Below, one piece after another: positions 1-7,661 of a DNA stretch of 36,858 bases (the stretch's first letter is position 1; the number at the start of each line of letters is the position of its first letter). The stretch is taken from the NCBI GenBank assembly GCA_944323875.1, contig CALUUH010000018.1, positions 1 through 36,858 of the forward strand, in the 5' to 3' direction. Made by a program: the position numbers and the translations under genes. The DNA comes from Candidatus Gastranaerophilales bacterium (GTDB lineage: Bacteria > Cyanobacteriota > Vampirovibrionia > Gastranaerophilales > Gastranaerophilaceae). The notes under the pieces are model-generated. The model did no database searches. It was not told where the DNA came from and was given only the letters and a program-made list of their open reading frames with translations.

Positions 1-60
1 TGCCATTCCCATAGCGTTCCCTTTCGTTTCTTTCCTTACTCTCTTTATCGGATTTTTCAT
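1..60 (-). CDS. 5' end of an unidentified gene, cut by the window edge
   Basis: An open frame starts at an ATG ending at 60 and runs leftward off the window for 20 codons without a stop. The visible N-terminus is basic (begins MKNPIKRVRK). It lies 104 bases downstream of waaA on the same strand, so it could be the next gene of that unit. No clear Shine-Dalgarno site precedes it, only an A-rich stretch. Too little is visible to name a family, and it may not be a real gene. Confidence 0.35.
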   Translation of the reverse strand, partial: MKNPIKRVRKETKGNAMGMA

Positions 61-164
61 ATATTTTCTTTAATTTTTTGAGTAAAATTCGTAACAAAAG
101 TTAACAAAAATCATCCAAATGCAGGAGAAATATCGAAATAGCAGCCTTTTAAATTTTAAAATCT

Positions 165-1397
165 CTATAAAATTTCTTTTAATTTATTAATAACAAAATC
201 CAATGCGCCTTGCTGGTCATTAAAAACTACTTCGCAATCGCGGCATGCAGTTTCATAAAATTCTTTATCATTCAGCAGCAAATACATATAATCTTTCAAT
301 TCTTGAGGTGTTTTTACGACTTTACCTGCATTAGTGCGGGAGAGTATGCCGTAAATGTCACGGAAATTATGTATTGAAGGACCGGAAATTACCGGTTTTG
401 AATAAACTACTGCTTCCAGCGGATTATGACCGCCGGTATTATTAAAACTTCCGCCGATAAATGCAAATGTACATATCTGATACATTTTACTGAGTTCACC
501 AAGTGTATCAAGTATTATGATATCTTTATCAGTGAAGTTGTCATTATTTGAGCGTAAGCCGTATGGCAAGCCGGTTTCTTGAGCAAGTTCTGAAGCGTGC
601 GGGACTCTTTTTAGGTGTCTTGGTACAAGCAGCAATTTTATATCCGGAAATTCTTTTTTTAATTTTGTAAATGTATTTATAGCAATTTCGTCTTCGCCCT
701 GATGAGTGCTGCCGGCAATTATAATTCGGCCTTTACCCATGTCTATTTTTTCAGGAGATTTTTTTACATCGAATTTCAAATTCTTCATAATACAGGTTGT
801 TGAAGGATTTGCCCCTATATTAATCAGTTTTTCGTTATCATACTGGCTCTGGGTAAATATTCCGGTATAGTAGCCGAGAATGTTTTTGAAAAACAATCTG
901 AAAAATCTATATGATTTGTATGTAGAATCGGAAATTCTGCCGTTAATAATATACAGCGGGATATTTTTACGCTTGCAGTCGAATGCAAATGTCGGCCACA
1001 ATTCTGTTTCTGCAATTAGCACAACTGTAGGTTTTATTTTTTTTAAAAAGCGATTTACACAAAAAGGTATATCAAACGGAAAATACGTTATGAAATCAGC
1101 AATTTCTGAATATTTTTTGTGTGCTATTTCCTGACCTGTCTTTGTGCCGGTTGTAACAACGATTTTATATTCAGGAAAAGTTTCTTTTGTCTTTTTTATT
1201 AAATTTTCCAGCGCAATAACTTCTCCGACAGATACGCCATGGTACATAATTACTTTATTACCGAGTGCAGGCGGGGTAAAAAATCCCAGTTTGCTTTTCC
1301 AGCCGTAGAGGAATTTACCGTTAATCGCCCTTATTATATATATGAACGGCAAAAGTAATATAAATAAAATTGTTGTTATAAATCCGTATATATGCAT
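165..1397 (-). CDS. waaA: 3-deoxy-D-manno-octulosonic acid (Kdo) transferase
   Basis: This 410-residue protein matches the WaaA/KdtA glycosyltransferase family, which transfers Kdo from CMP-Kdo onto lipid A precursor at the inner membrane during LPS assembly. Visible hallmarks are an N-terminal membrane anchor (about residues 5-25), HGVSVGE at 53-59 holding the family's catalytic Glu (E59), AETELWP at 129-135, GSTHQGEDE near 228, and the nucleotide-binding GG(S)FNNTGGHNPLEA region near 315-330. Length is normal for the family. It diverges from folK. A TATAAT box lies 6 bases before the ATG, so its message may have no 5' leader. Its presence implies an LPS-type outer membrane. Identity is secure; the exact acceptor and number of Kdo units are not readable. 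Confidence 0.93.
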   Translation of the reverse strand: MHIYGFITTILFILLLPFIYIIRAINGKFLYGWKSKLGFFTPPALGNKVIMYHGVSVGEVIALENLIKKTKETFPEYKIVVTTGTKTGQEIAHKKYSEIADFITYFPFDIPFCVNRFLKKIKPTVVLIAETELWPTFAFDCKRKNIPLYIINGRISDSTYKSYRFFRLFFKNILGYYTGIFTQSQYDNEKLINIGANPSTTCIMKNLKFDVKKSPEKIDMGKGRIIIAGSTHQGEDEIAINTFTKLKKEFPDIKLLLVPRHLKRVPHASELAQETGLPYGLRSNNDNFTDKDIIILDTLGELSKMYQICTFAFIGGSFNNTGGHNPLEAVVYSKPVISGPSIHNFRDIYGILSRTNAGKVVKTPQELKDYMYLLLNDKEFYETACRDCEVVFNDQQGALDFVINKLKEIL

Positions 1398-1403
1398 ATC
1401 CTA

Positions 1404-1409
1404 ATTATA
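1404..1409 (-). promoter_or_regulatory. -10 box of waaA, placed for a leaderless transcript
   Basis: TATAAT on the minus strand ends 6 bases before the waaA ATG (A at 1397). Normal initiation about 7 bases downstream of a -10 box would start the RNA on the start codon itself. No good -35 box is seen. The start point is inferred. Confidence 0.5.
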
Positions 1410-1478
1410 CATGATTATTTTCAGAATGCCAGAATGTTAACTTATTTTTATATATTATGGATAATTTTAGTTTGTCAG

Positions 1479-1507
1479 TTGACATAATATGTGAAAATCT
1501 ATAAAAT
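1479..1507 (+). promoter_or_regulatory. Promoter of folK
   Basis: TTGACA (1479-1484) is followed by a 17-base spacer and TAAAAT (1502-1507). The -10 box ends 6 bases before the folK ATG at 1514, again predicting a transcript that begins on or beside the start codon. No Shine-Dalgarno sequence is present. Confidence 0.65.
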
Positions 1508-1513
1508 TATGGT

Positions 1514-2020
1514 ATGGCAATAGTTTATTTAAGTTTGGGTTCAAATAAAGGTGACCGTATCGGTTATGTGCAACAGGCAACAAGTTTGCTCGGTGCTATT
1601 GATGGTATTACAATAATTCGTACATCTGCTTTTTATGAAACTGAACCGTGGGGGATGTCTACAGAAACCTGGTTTGTTAATGCTGTTGTTGAAATTAAAA
1701 CAAAACTTTCACCGCAAAATCTGTTGTCAGAATGCCAGCGTATTGAAAAACAGCTGGGAAAAACGCCGAGAGAAGGGAATGAATATCAGGACAGAAATAT
1801 CGATATTGATATTTTGTTCTATAATAACGAAATAATTAATGAAGATAATCTTGTTATTCCGCACAAATACGTGCATTTAAGAGCATTTACGCTTGTGCCG
1901 CTGCTTGAATTAATTCCTGACTATGTGCATCCGGTTTTACATAAAACTATATCTGAACTTCACAACGATTTAGAAAACCCTGAAATGGTATTTTTATATG
2001 GTACAAGGGTTGAATTATAA
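1514..2020 (+). CDS. folK: 2-amino-4-hydroxy-6-hydroxymethyldihydropteridine pyrophosphokinase (HPPK)
   Basis: This 168-residue protein is a typical HPPK, which moves pyrophosphate from ATP to 6-hydroxymethyl-7,8-dihydropterin in folate synthesis. The N-terminus reads YLSLGSNKGDR, the substrate loop YETEPWG follows near residue 37, and the family signature RNIDIDIL (two Mg-binding Asp in DxD) lies near 94-101, followed by IPHKYVHLRAF. Its 3' end overlaps the next gene by 23 bases, suggesting translational coupling. No other folate gene is visible nearby. Confidence 0.94.
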   Translation: MAIVYLSLGSNKGDRIGYVQQATSLLGAIDGITIIRTSAFYETEPWGMSTETWFVNAVVEIKTKLSPQNLLSECQRIEKQLGKTPREGNEYQDRNIDIDILFYNNEIINEDNLVIPHKYVHLRAFTLVPLLELIPDYVHPVLHKTISELHNDLENPEMVFLYGTRVEL

Positions 2021-3134
2021 AGCTGCTGTTATCGGCGGCGGGCCGGCCGGTTGTATGTGTGCCTATTATTTGCAAAATAATTTGGACGTAACTGTTTTTG
2101 AAGCGGTTTCACCATTAAAAACTCTCCTGCCAACCGGCGGCGGAAGGTGTAACCTCGCGCATTGCGAATATGATTTTAAAGAGCTTGCCGCAAATTATCC
2201 GCGCGGAGAAAAATTTTTGTATTCCGTATTTTCAAGATTTTCCACCGCTGATACTCTGGAATTTTTTAGAAATATCGGTGTTGAAACTTATGTTCAGGAT
2301 GATATGCGCATCTTTCCGACTTCTAATTCCTCGGTTGATGTTCGTAATAAATTTCTAAAGGCACTGGATAAGGTGAGGTTTAGAAAAGAAAAAGTTTTAA
2401 GGATTAATTGTACTGACAAACATACTGTCGTAACTGATTGCGGAAGCTATAATTTTGATTTTGTAGTAGTTGCAATAGGGGGGCACGCATCGTTTAACCT
2501 TTGCAAGTATTTAGGACATACTGTCGTAGAGCCGAAAAAGGCGCTTGTAGGATTAAAAACCAAAGAGGATTTATCGCAATTGGCCGGTGTTTCTGTAAAA
2601 ATTAACGGTGAAGATTTACTGTTTACACATAATGGTATTTCCGGGCCATACGCTTACAAAATATCTTCTTTAAGGGCACGTGACGTGTTTCCTTATACCA
2701 TTACCCTGGATTTTTGCGGCATGTTGGATTTGCAAAGCCTGCTAAACAACAATCCGCATAAATCCATCAAGAATATACTTTCAGAAGTTGTTCCTAAATC
2801 TCTGGCCGAATACTTGTTGTATAAATCAAGCATTGATACTGATATCAAAGCTTGTATGATAAATGGCAAACAGCGAGATGAAATATTACTCCGGCTGAAT
2901 AATTTTGAAATAACGATAACTGATACTGCATCTGGTGGTGAAGTTGTAACCTGCGGTGGGGTTTCGCTTGATGAAGTCAATGCAAAAACTATGGAGTCAA
3001 AACTCGTTCAGAGGGTGTATTTTGTCGGGGAAGTTTTGAATATTGACGGCTTTTGCGGCGGATTTAATCTGCAAAACTGCTGGTCTACAGGATATGTGGC
3101 GGCACAGGCTATTCTATGTAAAGCAGCTTGTTGA
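1998..3134 (+). CDS. NAD(P)/FAD-dependent oxidoreductase, HI0933/BaiN (YhiN) family
   Basis: A 378-residue flavoprotein with an N-terminal Rossmann dinucleotide site (AVIGGGPAG, about 11-18), the family-specific PTGGGRCNL segment near 46-54, and a C-terminal FAD-contacting stretch DGFCGGFNLQNCW. Length is close to the usual 390-410 residues. The family includes BaiN of gut clostridia, but most members have no proven substrate, so the reaction cannot be named. The ATG at 1998 lies inside folK; a TTG at 2010 (MNYKAAVIGGG) preceded by AAGG is an equally plausible start. The 3' end overlaps the convergent XRE gene by 26 bases. Confidence 0.88.
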   Translation: MVQGLNYKAAVIGGGPAGCMCAYYLQNNLDVTVFEAVSPLKTLLPTGGGRCNLAHCEYDFKELAANYPRGEKFLYSVFSRFSTADTLEFFRNIGVETYVQDDMRIFPTSNSSVDVRNKFLKALDKVRFRKEKVLRINCTDKHTVVTDCGSYNFDFVVVAIGGHASFNLCKYLGHTVVEPKKALVGLKTKEDLSQLAGVSVKINGEDLLFTHNGISGPYAYKISSLRARDVFPYTITLDFCGMLDLQSLLNNNPHKSIKNILSEVVPKSLAEYLLYKSSIDTDIKACMINGKQRDEILLRLNNFEITITDTASGGEVVTCGGVSLDEVNAKTMESKLVQRVYFVGEVLNIDGFCGGFNLQNCWSTGYVAAQAILCKAAC

Positions 3135-3333
3135 TATTAACATCAAGTGCCTGTGCTAATTCAAGTATTTTCGCAAGTGACATATTTATTCTGCCTGTTT
3201 CAATTTTTCCGATATAAGTCGGGTGTACTCCCATAAGTTCGGCGAATTGTTCTTGAGTAACGCCTTTTTTCATTCGTGCAAACTTAACATTAAGACCAAA
3301 TTTTTTTAGTAATTCTTTTTTATCCATTGTCAT
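3109..3333 (-). CDS. Small XRE-family helix-turn-helix regulator
   Basis: A 74-residue single-domain Cro/C1-type DNA-binding protein. The helix-turn-helix reads TQEQFAELMGVHPTYIGKIE (about 25-44), followed by the usual INMSLAKILELAQALDV helices. No effector domain is attached. A second ATG two codons in (MDKKELLKK, 3327) could be the start. It ends inside the 3' end of the convergent flavoprotein. It diverges from the orphan prepilin leader and could control that promoter, but no operator was identified. Confidence 0.85.
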   Translation of the reverse strand: MTMDKKELLKKFGLNVKFARMKKGVTQEQFAELMGVHPTYIGKIETGRINMSLAKILELAQALDVNINKLLYIE

Positions 3334-3351
3334 AATACTTTTTTAGCCTAC

Positions 3352-3380
3352 TTGACAATTTTTAGCTATAGAATTATAGT
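3352..3380 (+). promoter_or_regulatory. Promoter reading into the orphan prepilin leader
   Basis: TTGACA (3352-3357), a 17-base spacer and TATAGT (3375-3380) form a near-consensus sigma-70-type promoter on the plus strand. Predicted transcription would start near 3387, leaving an untranslated leader of about 57 bases before the ribosome site at 3431. Confidence 0.6.
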
Positions 3381-3443
3381 TGTTAATATACATATATATA
3401 ATTCTATATAACAATATATAAAGTGCATCTAAGGAGGCTGACA

Positions 3444-3632
3444 ATGAAAGATGACAAGGTTAGAGAAGTGAGTACAGTGAGTGAGGTGAGTAAGATGTCG
3501 AAACAAGGCGAACAACAATCGCTACATTCCCTTCGCCCTCTGGGAGAAGGTGGCCGGAGGCCGGATGAGGGTGCGGACGTGCCCCGTCACAAAGCCGCAG
3601 AGCCAGCCTCATGTAAATCCTTAGTGCCTTAG
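3444..3632 (+). pseudogene. Orphan 5' end of a repeat-invaded prepilin gene
   Basis: A strong ribosome site (AAGGAGG at 3431-3437) precedes an ATG at 3444. The encoded peptide of 62 residues begins MKDDKVREVSTVSEVSKMSK and continues through a LRPLGEGGRRPDEG repeat. The first 40 or so codons match the N-terminus of the large prepilin gene at 15647-17254 at both DNA and protein level, but the frame ends before any pilin sequence. It therefore looks like a promoter-proximal fragment whose pilin body was lost. It may still be transcribed and translated. The 48 bases after the stop hold only low-complexity sequence (two copies of TTAGTGCC just inside). Confidence 0.6.
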
Positions 3633-3680
3633 TGCCTTTTGATAACAACTGTTCACCGTTCACTACTCCTGTAACTACTC

Positions 3681-5123
3681 TTATGCTTGTGCGTTGAGTT
3701 CTTTTTCAAGATCTTCTTTCACCTGAAAATCTTTATTTCCGCTCAGATATCTTACGCCAATCATAATCAACGGAACAGCAACCCCAAGGGCGGCTACGCA
3801 GCTTCCGAGATTGATTTTTACAGCATTCCGTTTGTGTTTCTTAACCATATTCAGGAACTCATCCAAACCTTTGCCGGAAGATAAATATTCGTTATAAAGC
3901 TTGTTGAGTTTTGTATGAATACCTTTTACGCCGCTTTTTGCATCCGCGTCTCCGATATCAAGAAATCTTCTTGTATCAATTGCGTCTTTATCCTGAATTT
4001 CAAGGTATGGCAGATGAAGCATTTTCTTGGCTTTGTTCAACCAGTTGTCAGATGCGCCGAGCGTGATAATTTCATCGGATTTCTTAGCCATTTTGACAAC
4101 TACGTTGTCAGGATTTTTGTGCAGGAATTCGTATATTTCAACATCTGATCCCTTTATCGGAAATGCTTTCATTTGTTTTTCAAACTCAGCCTTATTGGCA
4201 AAAGCTTTTCTCAAATCTTCGCTTTCGATTACTCTTGCATCAAGATCAATAGAATGGTTGTGTTTTTTTACAGATCTGTTTTCAAGGAATTTTTGTATCG
4301 GCTGGCTTGCAAAATACATAAATGCCCAGGTCGCACCTTCTTTGATTGAATATCCGATGAATTCCTGTTTGTTTCTTGAATCTTTAAGTCTTTCTGTTGT
4401 AATAGTTCCGTCTACAATCATAAGGTTTTGGACAGGATCGAACATAAAGTTTTGAAGTTTTTCGCCGGCCTTTGCCATAAATCCCTGCATACCTGTGAAT
4501 GACGGAGCTGCCGGGGTATTATCATTTTTTCTATTATTCAAGAAACTGCTGAAAGAAGGTTTGTTGAACGGGAACTGCTTAGCCGCCTGTTCTTTTTGTC
4601 TTTGAGCAAGAATTTCTTTTTTAGCTGCTTCTCTGGTCTTTTTGTGTCTGTATTTTGTAAGGCTTGCATAAGAAAAAATAGTTAACAGAGTTGCAATACC
4701 GAATTTGCTAACCATAAGTGTTTTAGAAAATTTCGGATTATTTTTCATTGCAATAAGACCTTCTTTGAGAATATCGTGTTTAGGTCTTGCGCCCTGTTTT
4801 ACTACGTAAGGTGAAAGTTCTATTGCTTTATCCAGTAATTCCGGATGTTTCAGCATTCTTACATCGACTTTAGGGTCGATTTTTAAAGCTCTGTATAGTG
4901 TGAGGTCTGTAATCTTTTTATAAACAGGAAGTCCGAAAAGCCATATTGCCTGTGTTCCGAACTCGTCTAAAAATCTGTCTTTGCCTTCAAGAGAGTCGCC
5001 TGTGACGTAAGAGCCGGCAGTTAAACCGAGACTGTTTGCGACGTCTTTTACTGCGAGGGGTACTAATGAACTGTTATTTCCTAATGTTGAATATATAGCG
5101 CTTGCTGTGAGTTTTGGTAACAT
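3681..5123 (-). CDS. Lineage-specific membrane protein of unknown function
   Basis: I do not recognise this 480-residue protein. It has a hydrophobic segment near residues 135-155, followed by a basic KKTREAAKKEILAQRQK stretch, a low-complexity linker containing PSFTGMQGF, and a second hydrophobic segment near 442-465 before a charged tail. Those suggest two membrane passes with a large soluble middle part. The start chosen is the ATG at 5123, preceded by AAGG with 5-base spacing; a TTG at 5162 is in the same frame. Further upstream in the same frame lies a 27-codon ORF ending in TAG (see separate entry). It stands alone between a terminator and the prepilin remnant. Confidence 0.7.
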   Translation of the reverse strand: MLPKLTASAIYSTLGNNSSLVPLAVKDVANSLGLTAGSYVTGDSLEGKDRFLDEFGTQAIWLFGLPVYKKITDLTLYRALKIDPKVDVRMLKHPELLDKAIELSPYVVKQGARPKHDILKEGLIAMKNNPKFSKTLMVSKFGIATLLTIFSYASLTKYRHKKTREAAKKEILAQRQKEQAAKQFPFNKPSFSSFLNNRKNDNTPAAPSFTGMQGFMAKAGEKLQNFMFDPVQNLMIVDGTITTERLKDSRNKQEFIGYSIKEGATWAFMYFASQPIQKFLENRSVKKHNHSIDLDARVIESEDLRKAFANKAEFEKQMKAFPIKGSDVEIYEFLHKNPDNVVVKMAKKSDEIITLGASDNWLNKAKKMLHLPYLEIQDKDAIDTRRFLDIGDADAKSGVKGIHTKLNKLYNEYLSSGKGLDEFLNMVKKHKRNAVKINLGSCVAALGVAVPLIMIGVRYLSGNKDFQVKEDLEKELNAQA

Positions 5124-5171
5124 TTTATCCTTAACCTTCTGCGGAAAAGCTTTCCGCCTCAATCTAGTGTA

Positions 5172-5255
5172 CTACAAGCCCCAGATTAAATTTTGTAATC
5201 TGACGATCGGGGCATTCGCCTTTATGATTGAGTTTCGTCGTAATTCTTTTTTCAT
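5172..5255 (-). CDS. Possible 27-residue peptide, in frame with and upstream of the membrane protein
   Basis: An ATG at 5255 with AAGG about 6 bases upstream opens a short frame (begins MKKELRRNSIIKANAP, ends LIWGL) that stops at a TAG at 5172-5174. It is in the same frame as the following 480-residue protein, with no other stop in between. It may be a leader peptide, the original N-terminus broken by a nonsense change, or a read-through arrangement. A chance ORF is possible. Confidence 0.35.
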   Translation of the reverse strand: MKKELRRNSIIKANAPIVRLQNLIWGL

Positions 5256-5340
5256 GGTCTACCTTCACCTTTCATTTATAAAACTTGTAAAAATAATAAT
5301 TGCTTAATTTTGGGCTTCATTTAACGTTTTTTAACAAAAA

Positions 5341-5368
5341 ACAAGACCTTTTAACGAAAAGGTCTTGT
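5341..5368 (-). terminator. Strong intrinsic terminator after the lipase gene
   Basis: A 12-bp perfect stem (ACAAGACCTTTT / AAAAGGTCTTGT) with an AACG loop. On the minus strand it is followed by a T-rich run, so it ends transcripts coming from the lipase-like gene before the membrane-protein gene. It is symmetrical enough to act both ways. Confidence 0.8.
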
Positions 5369-5505
5369 TTAAATCTTTATTCCGACAGAACGTGACGGGC
5401 CTTATTTGATAAACAAGCCTTTTTTAAAACATCTGCGTATACGTCGGTATTGAATTAATCTAATCATAATTTAATAATACCGTAAGAAAAAATTTTGTAA
5501 AGAGG

Positions 5506-6579
5506 TTACCTGTAACGATTTAGTATATTTTTAATCTGTTGAGTGACGTCTTGCACTGATGAACCTCTTATTTGAAACTGCTTTTGACTGACTGGCCTTG
5601 CCTGAGGCGGAATGCAGCCGGATTGGATGTGTTCCACTCTGCCGCTAGGGGTACGTATATCAATGCTCATATTTCCATATTGATGTGCAACAGAGCGCAT
5701 CTGGTTTATATAATCGTTTTCCGCCTGTCTGCGCTTGCGCTCTTGTTCGCGCCGAGTTTCTTCTAAATCCTGTCTCATTTGCCTATGAAGTTGATTCATA
5801 TATTCTTTATAAAAATTGACGGACTCTTTATCTAAATTTTTTTCTGCACTCTTGCTTTGTACCGGTCCAAGATAGGGGTGTTTCTCAACTGGTGCTATTT
5901 TGTCTGCCCTTTCAAGTGAAGGTAACGTTTCTACTGAATGTTTTTCTGTGAGTGTTGTTATATCATGGCTATTTAAAATAACATCCCTAATTTCTTTTTT
6001 ATTCAGGCTATCATCCAGCACATAAGTGTCTCCTGCCTGTTTGGCAAAATTTATCTTAAATACTTCATCTGTTAAATTGCCTATATTATCGACATTAATA
6101 TGTCTCCAATTTTTATAACCTTCATTTTCAAGCACTATTCCGGTCCCAAAGGCATTAAATGTGACGCCTTTAACACCTGTTTGTGCTGATACCAGTTGGA
6201 CTAGACTGCCGCCAAGAGAATGTCCCGTTAAGACTAAATACGCATTTGGTAGATGAATTTTGGCAAATTCATATAATTTTATTGCATCATTTAGTTGTAG
6301 AGGTTTGTGTCCTGCTCCAAGTTGACCATCATTATGTAGATCTTTCAAAAATGCTTCTCGTTGAGATTTACTTTTCCAATTTTTTGGAAAATCTGTTCCT
6401 GCAAACGCAACTACAGCAACATTGTTTTCTTTATTATAGTATATTGCTCCTTTAAATCCGCTTATCCCTGCCATTTCTGTTTTTAATAATTTCCAACCTG
6501 GCGGTATTGGCTTATTGTAAGGATCATATACATAAATTGATAATTTCTCTAAGTCTTCATAAAGTTTTATTTTGTCCAT
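5506..6579 (-). CDS. Lipase-like alpha/beta-hydrolase (class 3 / DUF2974 type) with C-terminal coiled coil
   Basis: A 357-residue protein. The first 215 residues look like a lipase: a VAFAGTDF strand-oxyanion segment near 56-64, the nucleophile elbow GHSLGGSL with Ser121, and a later SHDITTL His (H205) or nearby H214 as the likely third member of the triad. From about 255 to 300 there is a charged coiled coil rich in RQ/ER. No signal peptide is visible, so if it acts outside the cell it needs a dedicated export route. SD GAGGA precedes the ATG. It diverges from a tandem array of small membrane proteins, an arrangement seen with phospholipase effectors and their immunity proteins; that link is inference. 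Its natural substrate is unknown. Confidence 0.75.
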   Translation of the reverse strand: MDKIKLYEDLEKLSIYVYDPYNKPIPPGWKLLKTEMAGISGFKGAIYYNKENNVAVVAFAGTDFPKNWKSKSQREAFLKDLHNDGQLGAGHKPLQLNDAIKLYEFAKIHLPNAYLVLTGHSLGGSLVQLVSAQTGVKGVTFNAFGTGIVLENEGYKNWRHINVDNIGNLTDEVFKINFAKQAGDTYVLDDSLNKKEIRDVILNSHDITTLTEKHSVETLPSLERADKIAPVEKHPYLGPVQSKSAEKNLDKESVNFYKEYMNQLHRQMRQDLEETRREQERKRRQAENDYINQMRSVAHQYGNMSIDIRTPSGRVEHIQSGCIPPQARPVSQKQFQIRGSSVQDVTQQIKNILNRYR

Positions 6580-6628
6580 GATTTTTCCTCATTTTGTAAT
6601 AATATTTATGTAATAGAATGCATGTTCA

Positions 6629-6637
6629 TGCTAAAAT
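6629..6637 (+). promoter_or_regulatory. Extended -10 of array gene A1
   Basis: TGCTAAAAT ends 6 bases before the ATG at 6644, with no Shine-Dalgarno site. All five array genes have the same geometry. Confidence 0.55.
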
Positions 6638-6643
6638 TTAATT

Positions 6644-7132
6644 ATGAACATATTAAAAATAAATAAATCACTAACTCTAAACATAGCTGCATTAGTTGGC
6701 TGGATAAATTTAATTGCACATATTTTTGTCTCAATAATTGTCTATTTTGATTTATTTCAAATTGAGAAAGAAGACGGATCAGCTATCTCTGTATTTTGGA
6801 TTTTAATTATATTGCACTGGCTGATATTGTTAGGCATACTTGGCGTGCTGTTGATACTTGTTTTGTCAGAGTTAATCTTAAGGTTATTAATTCAGCGAAA
6901 ATTTTGCTGTGGATTTAATGGAGAATACAAGGATAATTCACGCGCATTTATGTACTTTTATATAGGTCTATGGGGCAATTTCTTTACCTTTTTGACGCCA
7001 TTTATTTGCGAACTGTTGTTTAGAGAAAGTTATTTTGTTGCTCGTGTAATATTTTATGTAATTTTAATCATTTCGTTTGCCTCCTATCGTGCTTATAAAC
7101 TAAAAAAGAGCAAGGATAACCATAATAATTAA
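6644..7132 (+). CDS. Array protein A1: small four-helix membrane protein, unknown function
   Basis: 162 residues with about four hydrophobic segments (roughly 12-36, 45-75, 103-125, 130-148) and a basic tail. It opens with MNILKINKSLTLNIAAL. A soluble segment between helices 2 and 3 reads QRKFCCGFNGEYKDNSRAF. It is nearly identical to array protein A2 (8043-8516) except for a patch after the first helix. It is also distantly related to the three B proteins through the N-terminal KIN..LT.NI motif and the F..EYK.N motif. No known family was recognised. It faces the lipase-like gene, and the 40 bases upstream resemble the 3' end of gene B2, as if a B copy once stood there. Confidence 0.75.
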   Translation: MNILKINKSLTLNIAALVGWINLIAHIFVSIIVYFDLFQIEKEDGSAISVFWILIILHWLILLGILGVLLILVLSELILRLLIQRKFCCGFNGEYKDNSRAFMYFYIGLWGNFFTFLTPFICELLFRESYFVARVIFYVILIISFASYRAYKLKKSKDNHNN

Positions 7133-7143
7133 TCCTTACTCTT
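7106..7143 (+). terminator. Hairpin overlapping the 3' end of A1
   Basis: AAGAG-AAGGAT pairs with ATCCTT-CTCTT around one mismatch, with the stop codon in the loop, followed by T-rich sequence. It probably ends the A1 transcript. A weaker version (AAGAG...CTCTT) follows A2 at about 8505-8527. Confidence 0.5.
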
Positions 7144-7155
7144 TATCTTACTTTA

Positions 7156-7189
7156 TATAATTTATGCTATAACTGTAGCATAAATTATA
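7156..7189 (+). repeat. 14-bp perfect inverted repeat between A1 and B1
   Basis: TATAATTTATGCTA and its exact complement are separated by 6 bases. There is no T-run directly after it, so an operator or a cruciform is as likely as a terminator. It is the only such element in the array. Confidence 0.55.
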
Positions 7190-7224
7190 ATATTTGTCAA
7201 CATTTTTAATAAATAATTTTTTTG

Positions 7225-7233
7225 TGGTTTAAT
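7225..7233 (+). promoter_or_regulatory. Extended -10 of array gene B1
   Basis: TGGTTTAAT ends 6 bases before the ATG at 7240. The surrounding 20 bases are shared with the B3 promoter. Confidence 0.5.
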
Positions 7234-7239
7234 ATTTTT

Positions 7240-7593
7240 ATGAATCCGTTCAAAATAAATCAAAATTTAACATTTAATATTTTCGCATTCAGCGGGTATT
7301 TAATCGCATTATTAAATATAATTGTATATGGCTATGCACAAATATCTTTTATACTACTTTATATTGGTTTTGTCATACTTTTTGCCTACTATTATATTTT
7401 TTATTTTTTACCTGTTCTGTTTGTTATGTTTCTTGCCGAAATTATATTTCGCAGAAAATTAGTATGGCATTTTAGTGATGAATACAAACATAACAAACTT
7501 GCTCTTGGATATTTTGGGCTTGGAATTTTATTAAATATTATTATATATTTTGTAATGTATAAAGTATTTATTCTTGCATCTTATCTAACTTAA
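7240..7593 (+). CDS. Array protein B1: small membrane protein, unknown function
   Basis: 117 residues, very hydrophobic, with about three to four membrane segments. It begins MNPFKINQNLTFNIFAFSGY, shared with B2 and B3, and keeps the RRKLVWHFSDEYKHNKLA segment before the last helix. The ATG at 7240 was chosen because the paralogues all start MNPFKI and because a -10 box sits 6 bases before it; the frame extends to a TTG at 7222. First 55 bases are almost identical to B2, the rest has diverged. No family recognised. Confidence 0.72.
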   Translation: MNPFKINQNLTFNIFAFSGYLIALLNIIVYGYAQISFILLYIGFVILFAYYYIFYFLPVLFVMFLAEIIFRRKLVWHFSDEYKHNKLALGYFGLGILLNIIIYFVMYKVFILASYLT

Positions 7594-7646
7594 TTATTTC
7601 TTATCTGTCGTTTTTTCGTCCTCATCGCTGTACAACTATATTTTTA

Positions 7647-7655
7647 TGCTTAAAT
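7647..7655 (+). promoter_or_regulatory. Extended -10 of array gene B2
   Basis: TGCTTAAAT ends 6 bases before the ATG at 7662; no Shine-Dalgarno site. Confidence 0.5.
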
Positions 7656-7661
7656 ATTAGT

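Noticed and set aside
3460..3663. Minus-strand ORF opposite the orphan prepilin leader
   Set aside because: The opposite frame has promoter, ribosome site and a homologue; this one is a by-product of the palindromic repeat.
5445..5482. CGGTATT...AATACCG hairpin as terminator of the lipase gene
   Set aside because: Arms are only 7 bp with a 24-base loop and no T-run; the hairpin at 5341-5368 is far better.
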